The notes under the pieces are model-generated. The model searched no databases and was not told the origin of the DNA. It saw only the letters and a list, made by a program, of their open reading frames with translations. A DNA stretch of 64,000 nucleotides from Holdemania massiliensis AP2 (GTDB lineage: Bacteria; Bacillota_I; Bacilli_A; Erysipelotrichales; Erysipelotrichaceae), in assembly GCF_000327285.1 (NCBI RefSeq), contig NZ_HE998572.1, forward strand, positions 29,496-93,495. The letters run 5' to 3'. Each line of letters starts with the position of its first letter. The first letter of the stretch is position 1. A program made the position numbers and the translations under genes. Below, in pieces: positions 61,235 through 64,000 of this stretch.

Positions 61235-63530
61235 ATACTGATCTCCTTATTTTCTTCGCTCGTAGCAATTCACAACTGATCAATAAAATGTAAGCTGAGA
61301 ATCCTAGGATTGATAAAATCGCTCCCTGTTTAAATCCAACAGGAGTGAAATACATTTCTATCTGATTTTCGCCTTGAGAAACGCCGAAACCGATAAATCC
61401 TCCATTAACATCATAAGTTTTAACTTGAGTACCATTAACTAAAACATTCCAGCCTGCGTCGTAAGGCAACGATAACACTAGGAAACTGGAATCATCAGTA
61501 TAGCAGCTCCCAGTCAAATGATTTCCTGCATATTTAACATTTTCCAGTTCATTGAGATTAGAACTCTTCATAACCTGCTGTATCTCTGAATAATCTTCCT
61601 CATTACATAACACGTGACTCATCAGTATTGACATGGAATTGCCATCTTCCAATTCATTCATTTTTTTAATCTGATTATATGTCACTCCTAATGATCGATA
61701 GTCATCATTTCTGTAAACGAGCAAACCTGATCGATAATTGTCAGTTAATAATCGCCAGTTCATACCGCTTGGCAACTGTTCAGAATCCGTTACAATTGCA
61801 TATTTCACACTTAAGAATTTCAGAATCTCGGGATCTTTTATATTAAATATCCAATCGGACTCATAATCTTTAACTTGCGGAGCAATTTTTTTCATTTTAT
61901 TAAAGCTTGGCGCGTAGGTTGAATCATAAGTCATCGTTCCTTGTAATTGAACCATTAAACTCATATTATGACTGAAATCCCAATAAATTGGCTCTAGAGG
62001 GATGTATGTTCTATAATACTGCATTGGATTAATTGGCTCGATATTCTCTAAAAACTCATTTAATTCATTATCTTCATCCTGCAATACGTGTGTCACTGAG
62101 TCTACGAATTCATAACTAATACCTTCACTTTTCATTCTTGAATAATAAAGTGTAAGACCCGATAAAGAATACTCAATGCAAAGTAAAAACAAAAGTAATA
62201 AATAAGATTTTTTCTTTAGTATCACCCATGAATTCAGGACTACAAAAAACGCAGCCATTATAAATAGAATAATTTGATTTACATAATCTATAACTGGTTT
62301 ATTTATTATGTATGCAGTCATAGGAATGATTGTTAATAAAATAAACACGGAGAAAACTGTTGTGATTTTTAAATTTTTAATATCTAAAGAATCTATTTTT
62401 TCTAAATAATGACTCATTATAATAATTTGAACTATGATTAGAATAAGTGTACATCGAAATGAATTGCTGCTAAATCCATGAATTACAGAACTAAACACTG
62501 GAAAAACCAGAAATAAATTTAAAAATAGATAAAATATCAATGTATTCTTTCTATATCGTTTATCTTTATCAGAAAAAACTTGAGGAAGTAAAAGCGCAGA
62601 TAACACTCCGCTATATAGGCACAATTCTCGCGTTGTATGTGATGCAGTTTCAAAGATATTGGTACGATAAATATAAATATAATTAGGTACTAACCTAGCA
62701 CATAATTCATGAAGATAAATGCTAATTTGATTAAAGAATAATTGGAGAGAAAATTGTCCAACACGGTCATTTTGAAGAATATAAGATGCCGTTGGTATCG
62801 TTAATATACCAGTCATACAAACACCAATAAGATAACATCCGGCTAATATTAGAGTGTCCTTGACAACATTCTTATAATTAGGTTTCACCAAGGAATATCG
62901 ATAGAGATAATAAAACGGTGTTATGCATGATAATGTAAAAAAGAAATAAAAATTCGTGAATAAAAGCAGCATACTAGTGAGAGGAAATAGGAGCTTTTTA
63001 CCTTTCTTCAGATAGAGCTCAATGGCAGCAAAATAGAGAGGCATCCAGCTATAAAAGGATAAAAATGAGAGTTGACCGCTAAAAAAGATTGCCCAAGAAC
63101 TAAAAGTATAGGCTATAGCACCTATCATTTTGACTTTTGACTTGAATTCAAAGCAGCTCAACAGGTAATACATCGTTAATCCAGAAACTAAAAACTTTAA
63201 TATCTCCAATATTTGTGCAACATCAAAGAATTGTAAAGGAAACAACAAACCAATATAACTAAATATATCTCCCATCAAGTAATAGCTTTTTGATGCATAA
63301 AAGTTGTTCCCTAAAAATAAATTCCAAGAATAAAAAGGTAATTGCTTTGTTTCAAAAAACTGATTAATTAAATTTTTAAATTCTGTATAAAACTCAAACC
63401 ATTGAGGTTTAATATCAGTGCCATAAGTTAACGGCATATGATTAATCAAATACGGTGAAAATATAATTAAACTGACCAGAATTATTAGAATACTTAATAA
63501 TATTATTTCTTTTGCATCTTTTCGCTTCAT
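61227..63530 (-). CDS. YfhO-family membrane protein (4 of 5)
   Basis: 767 residues from ATG 63530, with AAGGAGCTAGCT upstream; the open frame starts 21 codons earlier without a ribosome site. GT-C-like half with loop 1 LTYGTDIKPQWFEFYTEFKNL, outside domain with GTMTYDSTYAPSFNKM and KYAIVTDSEQLP (compare KYAIVTNASQLP in the next gene), ending LPYDAGWNVLVNGTQVKTYDVNGG and FTPVGFKQGAILS. Tandem paralogue of the protein at 58958-61234. The pair may form a heteromer or act on two acceptors. AT-rich. Confidence 0.9.
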   Translation of the reverse strand: MKRKDAKEIILLSILIILVSLIIFSPYLINHMPLTYGTDIKPQWFEFYTEFKNLINQFFETKQLPFYSWNLFLGNNFYASKSYYLMGDIFSYIGLLFPLQFFDVAQILEILKFLVSGLTMYYLLSCFEFKSKVKMIGAIAYTFSSWAIFFSGQLSFLSFYSWMPLYFAAIELYLKKGKKLLFPLTSMLLLFTNFYFFFTLSCITPFYYLYRYSLVKPNYKNVVKDTLILAGCYLIGVCMTGILTIPTASYILQNDRVGQFSLQLFFNQISIYLHELCARLVPNYIYIYRTNIFETASHTTRELCLYSGVLSALLLPQVFSDKDKRYRKNTLIFYLFLNLFLVFPVFSSVIHGFSSNSFRCTLILIIVQIIIMSHYLEKIDSLDIKNLKITTVFSVFILLTIIPMTAYIINKPVIDYVNQIILFIMAAFFVVLNSWVILKKKSYLLLLFLLCIEYSLSGLTLYYSRMKSEGISYEFVDSVTHVLQDEDNELNEFLENIEPINPMQYYRTYIPLEPIYWDFSHNMSLMVQLQGTMTYDSTYAPSFNKMKKIAPQVKDYESDWIFNIKDPEILKFLSVKYAIVTDSEQLPSGMNWRLLTDNYRSGLLVYRNDDYRSLGVTYNQIKKMNELEDGNSMSILMSHVLCNEEDYSEIQQVMKSSNLNELENVKYAGNHLTGSCYTDDSSFLVLSLPYDAGWNVLVNGTQVKTYDVNGGFIGFGVSQGENQIEMYFTPVGFKQGAILSILGFSAYILLISCELLRAKKIRRSVYD

Positions 63531-63591
63531 AGCTAGCTCCTTCTTAACAATATACCAAATAAAGTGATTCCTTTTAATTTTTATTACTTTC

Positions 63592-63619
63592 ATTATATTT
63601 ACTTCTAATAACTTGATAA
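63592..63619 (-). promoter_or_regulatory. Candidate promoter of the YfhO tandem pair
   Basis: Minus-strand TTATCA (63619-63614), 16-base spacer, TATAAT (63597-63592), 62 bases before the start at 63530. The surrounding 63531-63721 gap is almost pure AT and has no clear terminator for the gene to its right. Confidence 0.45.
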
Positions 63620-63721
63620 ATTAAATAATTAAATTAACATCGTTTATTCATTTAATATATTTGAATAGTTAAATCTGTTAAATTAATTCTAATATAAACC
63701 TTTTTTCCTTCTTTGTACATA

Positions 63722-64000
63722 CTATTTCTTTATTTTAAATATCCAGAAAAATAAAGTAACTAGCGATATGACAGATATAATCCCCCCTAGTTTTAATCCT
63801 CTTGGTATATAAATAGCTTGTATTGTATGAAAACCTTCACTCATTTTTAAGGTGGTATAAATTCCTATACATTCGGTTGCCAAAGTCTTTATACCATCTA
63901 CATAAAAGTGCCAGTTTAGATCATAAGGTACTTGTAACAATAAAAATGAGGATGAATCGACTTCAATTTCACCAGCAATATAACCATTTTTCAATTTTTT
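63722..64000 (-). CDS. YfhO-family membrane protein (5 of 5), only the C-terminal end
   Basis: The frame is open to the window edge, so only the last 92 residues are seen. They are the YfhO terminal module: VPYDLNWHFYVDGIKTLATECIG, then GFHTIQAIYIPRGLKLGG and a final helix (IISVISLVTLFFWIFKI). The G of the usual PYDxGW is N here. With this the locus holds at least five YfhO genes and continues beyond the window. Confidence 0.85.
   Translation of the reverse strand, partial: KKLKNGYIAGEIEVDSSSFLLLQVPYDLNWHFYVDGIKTLATECIGIYTTLKMSEGFHTIQAIYIPRGLKLGGIISVISLVTLFFWIFKIKK

Noticed and set aside
63593-63721. Terminator for the last YfhO gene
   Set aside because: AT-only hairpins such as TATTCA/TGAATA exist but lack a GC-rich stem and a T-run.

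Overview
The window looks like the chromosome of a low-GC Gram-positive (Firmicutes) bacterium. The signs are AGGAGG-type ribosome binding sites before nearly every gene, sigma-A-like promoters with 17-base spacers, lipoprotein signal peptides, an LCP cell-wall ligase, a type II pantothenate kinase and no outer-membrane genes. The mix (FMN-binding lipoprotein, arylsulfotransferase, GH43 lipoprotein, NAGPA-type phosphodiester glycosidase, PduL) would suit a gut anaerobe such as an Erysipelotrichia member. That placement is inference, not something the sequence proves.

Left part (1-23.2 kb, GC-rich for the window): a run of small independent transcription units. In order: a truncated repeat-rich surface protein with a small partner; pantothenate kinase; an M14 peptidase; an ABC transporter next to a fused, degenerate ABC-ATPase/LytTR regulator; a triple-FMN-motif lipoprotein with a 642-base duplication; a frameshifted diguanylate cyclase; a beta-lactamase-fold hydrolase; a ZIP metal transporter; a membrane acyltransferase; a phosphodiester glycosidase plus NTF2-like protein operon; PduL; an FAD oxidoreductase; an alpha/beta hydrolase; and a frameshifted arylsulfotransferase. 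Many are separated by clear rho-independent terminators, several of them shared between convergent genes.

Right part (23.26-64 kb, nearly all minus strand): a very large cell-surface glycopolymer locus. It holds two Wzx-type flippases, two tandem O-antigen-ligase/polymerase-like proteins, five GtrA-type GT2 transferases and one DPM1/CsbB-like GT2, one GT4, UDP-galactopyranose mutase, RmlA and RmlB with a third SDR between them but no RmlC or RmlD, an LCP ligase with unusual C-terminal modules, and an exceptional set of large GT-C-like membrane proteins: five YfhO-family members (one cut by the window edge), a PTPS-related membrane protein and three other polytopic proteins. The right end (about 50-64 kb) is much more AT-rich, switches strand twice and looks like later-acquired material.

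How it may work together: GT2 enzymes and Wzx/Wzy-like proteins would build and export repeat units containing galactofuranose and a dTDP-6-deoxy sugar. The LCP protein would attach the polymer to the wall. The CsbB-like GT2 would load sugars on undecaprenyl phosphate for the YfhO/GT-C proteins to add outside the membrane. No priming phosphoglycosyltransferase or GtcA-like flippase is visible, so those must lie elsewhere. I see no tRNA, rRNA, insertion sequence, prophage, CRISPR array or defence system.
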